From Gemmatimonadota bacterium (GTDB lineage: Bacteria; Latescibacterota; UBA2968; UBA8231), in NCBI GenBank assembly GCA_009845645.1, contig VXZF01000585.1, positions 1-8,278 of the forward strand: a DNA stretch of 8,278 bases, given 5' to 3'. A model generated the notes under the pieces. It did not search any database and had not been told where the DNA came from. It saw nothing but the letters and a program-made list of their open reading frames with translations. The position numbers were made by a program, and so were the translations under genes. Positions 6,391 to 8,278 of this stretch are shown here, piece by piece. Within the stretch, counting starts at the first letter, position 1; the number at the start of each line of letters is the position of its first letter.

Positions 6391-8043
6391 ATGCACAAAC
6401 CACTGTTGGCCGGGGTGCTAATCTGGACTTGCATTAGTTGTGGCGAAGAGCGGCCGGACAACGCCCGTCTGTTGGCTAAGGTCGGCGCGGTCGAGATTGC
6501 TGCGGCCGATCTGCGCACCTTTGAGGCCAATCTCAAAACGGCCACCATGCGCTTACAGCACCGGGACAACTTGCAGACGCTAATTGACCGCGAGGTGTTG
6601 CTTTTGGCGGCCAACGAGCGGGGTTTACAGCGCGACGAAGAGGTCTTAGCTGAACTCGCCAAGCGCGAGACCAAGGCCCTTGCCGACGCGATGTTGCGGC
6701 GCAATGTTGCAGCCAAGGTCGCGGTGACTGAGGACGATATCGAAAAAGCCTACGCGCGGCCGGGATGGGGCGAAAAGGTCGTCACTATGGAGATTTTTGT
6801 GCCCAACCAAGAACAGGCGCGTCAGGTGCAAGCGCTTTTGGCACAGGGCGAGGACTTTGCGGAAGTAGGCCGTCAATTCGCCGCCGACCTCTATTACGGC
6901 GTGCATACCGGCGAAATGCGGCAGGTAGCCTATTCGCCCTTCGATGGTCCCCGCGACCTAGCACAAGCGGTCTTCGCCCTGCCCGTGGGCGGCGTGACCG
7001 AGCCGATCCCCTTGCACGGAGGATTCGTCATCGCCAAAGTAGCAGAACGTCGCCGCGCCGAATTGGTCGAGATCGAAGACGGCATCCGCGAGGCGCTCGG
7101 CGACGAGCAACAAAAGCAACTGCGCGAATCGTACCTGCGGCACCTCAAGTGGGACTTGGAGACGGTTTTTGACGCCGAGGGCATGGATATTGTAGTAAGC
7201 GTCTTACAGGGTGCGGTCCGCTATGCGGATTTGGACGAGACCCAGCGCCAGCGCCCGGTCTATGCTTTTGAGGGCTTGCAGATGGATGTGGTAGAGGTCC
7301 TAGAGGCCGTGCGGCCATCGGGCCGACTGTGGCCGGAAGCCACGGCCGACGCCGTCAACGAGAAACTATCTGAGAGTCACTTTCCCACCCGCATCATGGC
7401 TCACGATGCCCGGCGCAAGGGCCTCGATAAAACCGAGGCTTTCGCGCGGTCGCATGAACTAGCGTTGGGCAACCTGATGCTGATGAAACTGCGCGAGCAG
7501 ATCTTGGCCGAGGTCCCCGCGCCGACCGAGGACGAGCTACGGGCCTTCTACGAGGAGCACAAGCACCGCTTTCGCAGCCCCCCCCACGCGCAATTAGAGG
7601 AAATTTTGCTCGAGACCCCGAGCGAGGCGCGTCAGCTCGCAGCGCAGATTGCGGCCGGTGCCGAGTGGTCGGAGTTGGCCCGCGCCCACAGCCAGCGCCG
7701 CAACGCCGAAGATGGCCTCCTGTACGTCTCCGAATCACAGGCCCCCTTTTTGGGGGAGGCTTGGATGAATGCGGTGATGAACGCCGAATTGCACCAACTC
7801 CAAGGGCCGCTCCAGACGAGGGGAGGGTATTCGATCTTTCGGGTTATTGAAAGGCACCCAGAGATTTACCACGGCCTAGAGCTAGAACGGGTGCGGAATG
7901 CGGTAGAGCGAGATGTGCGGGAGCGCGCCGAGCGGGAGTTCTTCAACAGCTATCTGCGCGATTTGCGCCAAAAATACGCCGAGCAGATTGACGTGTACGA
8001 AGAGCACTTGCGGTATTTGGACGACGAGTTGGTGCAGAACTGA
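6391..8043 (+). CDS. SurA/PpiD-like lipoprotein chaperone with two parvulin-type modules
   Basis: From ATG 6391 the protein has 550 residues. It begins with a lipoprotein signal (MHKPLLAGVLIWTCISC, lipid Cys at 17). An in-frame ATG at 6337 would add 18 residues (568 in all), but that region overlaps the hairpin and gives an unusually long n-region. Neither start has a good ribosome site. Residues about 26-125 resemble the SurA N-terminal chaperone domain, with LLAKVGAVEIAAADL and LQTLIDREVLLLAANERGL. Residues about 130-218 form a parvulin-type PPIase domain (VVTMEIFVP, GEDFAEVGRQFA, FALPVGGVTEPI, GGFVIAKV), followed by helices. A second, more diverged copy follows: helical part about 290-390, parvulin-like part about 397-492 (HAQLEEILLETPSEARQLAA, GAEWSELARAHS, GGYSIFRVIE) and closing helices. 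The likely role is folding or escorting outer-membrane and periplasmic proteins at the membrane surface. Isomerase activity of either domain cannot be judged by eye. Confidence 0.85.
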   Translation: MHKPLLAGVLIWTCISCGEERPDNARLLAKVGAVEIAAADLRTFEANLKTATMRLQHRDNLQTLIDREVLLLAANERGLQRDEEVLAELAKRETKALADAMLRRNVAAKVAVTEDDIEKAYARPGWGEKVVTMEIFVPNQEQARQVQALLAQGEDFAEVGRQFAADLYYGVHTGEMRQVAYSPFDGPRDLAQAVFALPVGGVTEPIPLHGGFVIAKVAERRRAELVEIEDGIREALGDEQQKQLRESYLRHLKWDLETVFDAEGMDIVVSVLQGAVRYADLDETQRQRPVYAFEGLQMDVVEVLEAVRPSGRLWPEATADAVNEKLSESHFPTRIMAHDARRKGLDKTEAFARSHELALGNLMLMKLREQILAEVPAPTEDELRAFYEEHKHRFRSPPHAQLEEILLETPSEARQLAAQIAAGAEWSELARAHSQRRNAEDGLLYVSESQAPFLGEAWMNAVMNAELHQLQGPLQTRGGYSIFRVIERHPEIYHGLELERVRNAVERDVRERAEREFFNSYLRDLRQKYAEQIDVYEEHLRYLDDELVQN

Positions 8044-8049
8044 GCAAAC

Positions 8050-8057
8050 GAGGGGAG
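8050..8057 (+). promoter_or_regulatory. Ribosome binding site that decides a TTG start
   Basis: GAGGGGAG lies six bases before TTG 8064, a near-ideal Shine-Dalgarno placement. The first in-frame ATG (8100) has no comparable site. The gap after the chaperone gene is only 20 bases, so the two genes are probably cotranscribed. Confidence 0.7.
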
Positions 8058-8063
8058 TGATTT

Positions 8064-8278
8064 TTGTCGCAGGCCAACGCCCAAGAGCGCTTCGCGGTTA
8101 TGCCCGCCGACGCCCCTTTTGAACCGGGCTTCAATGCAAAGACCCTGTGGGCCGCGCTCTTCGTCGGCTTCGTGATGTTGCCGGGCGCGATTTACCTCGG
8201 GCTGGTGACCGGGATGAGCATGGCCGGGGGGGCCGAATGGGTGACGCTGATTCTCTTTATCGAAATGGCCAAGCGCAC
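8064..8278 (+). CDS. N-terminus of a polytopic membrane protein, OPT-transporter-like (3' truncated)
   Basis: The frame starts at TTG 8064, supported by a strong ribosome site, and runs off the right edge after 71 codons. A short hydrophilic N-terminus (about 28 residues, ending PADAPFEPGFNAK) leads into a first membrane segment, TLWAALFVGFVMLPGAIYLG, then LVTGMSMAGGAEWVTLILFI, a second hydrophobic stretch, and EMAKR. The phrases LPGAIYLGLVTG and AEWVTLILF resemble the opening of OPT-family oligopeptide transporter-like proteins, in which a helix ending in YLGL-x-x-G is followed by a second helix. I recognise this from family patterns only, and the call rests on about 45 residues. The substrate cannot be inferred. 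Any link to the motor operon upstream is unclear. Confidence 0.6.
   Translation, partial: MSQANAQERFAVMPADAPFEPGFNAKTLWAALFVGFVMLPGAIYLGLVTGMSMAGGAEWVTLILFIEMAKR

Noticed and set aside
7742..7756. CCCCC-TTTTT-GGGGG hairpin inside the chaperone gene
   Set aside because: The stem is only five pairs, lies in a well-supported coding region (Ala-Pro-Phe-Leu-Gly) and has no T tract after it. It is best explained by codon content.

Overview
The window reads entirely left to right: eight tightly packed plus-strand genes, GC-rich by eye, with no RNA gene, mobile element or CRISPR array seen. The organism is a diderm (Gram-negative type) bacterium. The signs are an apparent outer-membrane beta-barrel C-terminus, two lipoprotein signal peptides, an ExbB/ExbD-type proton-driven motor and a SurA/PpiD-like periplasmic chaperone. 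The gene mix and diverged sequences suggest an uncultured environmental lineage (for example Latescibacterota, Fibrobacterota or a related candidate phylum). That placement is an impression, not a result.

Layout: (1) 1-629, the end of a probable outer-membrane beta-barrel protein. (2) 648-3920, a 1090-residue exported protein made almost wholly of TPR-like repeats, with a CpoB/YbgF-like stretch near its C-terminus. (3) 3969-4643, an ExbB/TolQ proton-channel subunit. (4) 4662-5081 and 5086-5505, two different ExbD/TolR subunits of identical length. (5) 5537-6304, a lipoprotein of unknown function. (6) 6357-6390, a strong intrinsic-terminator-like hairpin. (7) 6391-8043, a lipoprotein with two SurA-like chaperone/parvulin modules. 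(8) 8064 to the right edge, the start of a membrane protein resembling OPT-family transporters, with a TTG start.

Genes 2 to 5 look like one operon (gaps of 4 to 48 bases, each with a Shine-Dalgarno-like stretch). It would encode an inner-membrane motor (one ExbB, two ExbD), a large periplasmic TPR scaffold and an envelope lipoprotein. No TonB or TolA homologue is present, so the TPR protein, the lipoprotein or the upstream barrel are candidates for the motor's output. The most notable detail is that the first ExbD has Asn (N27) where the family carries its essential transmembrane Asp, while the second keeps it (D24). The motor may therefore hold an asymmetric pair of stator peptides. The second point is the terminator-like hairpin that ends directly against the start codon of the chaperone gene.
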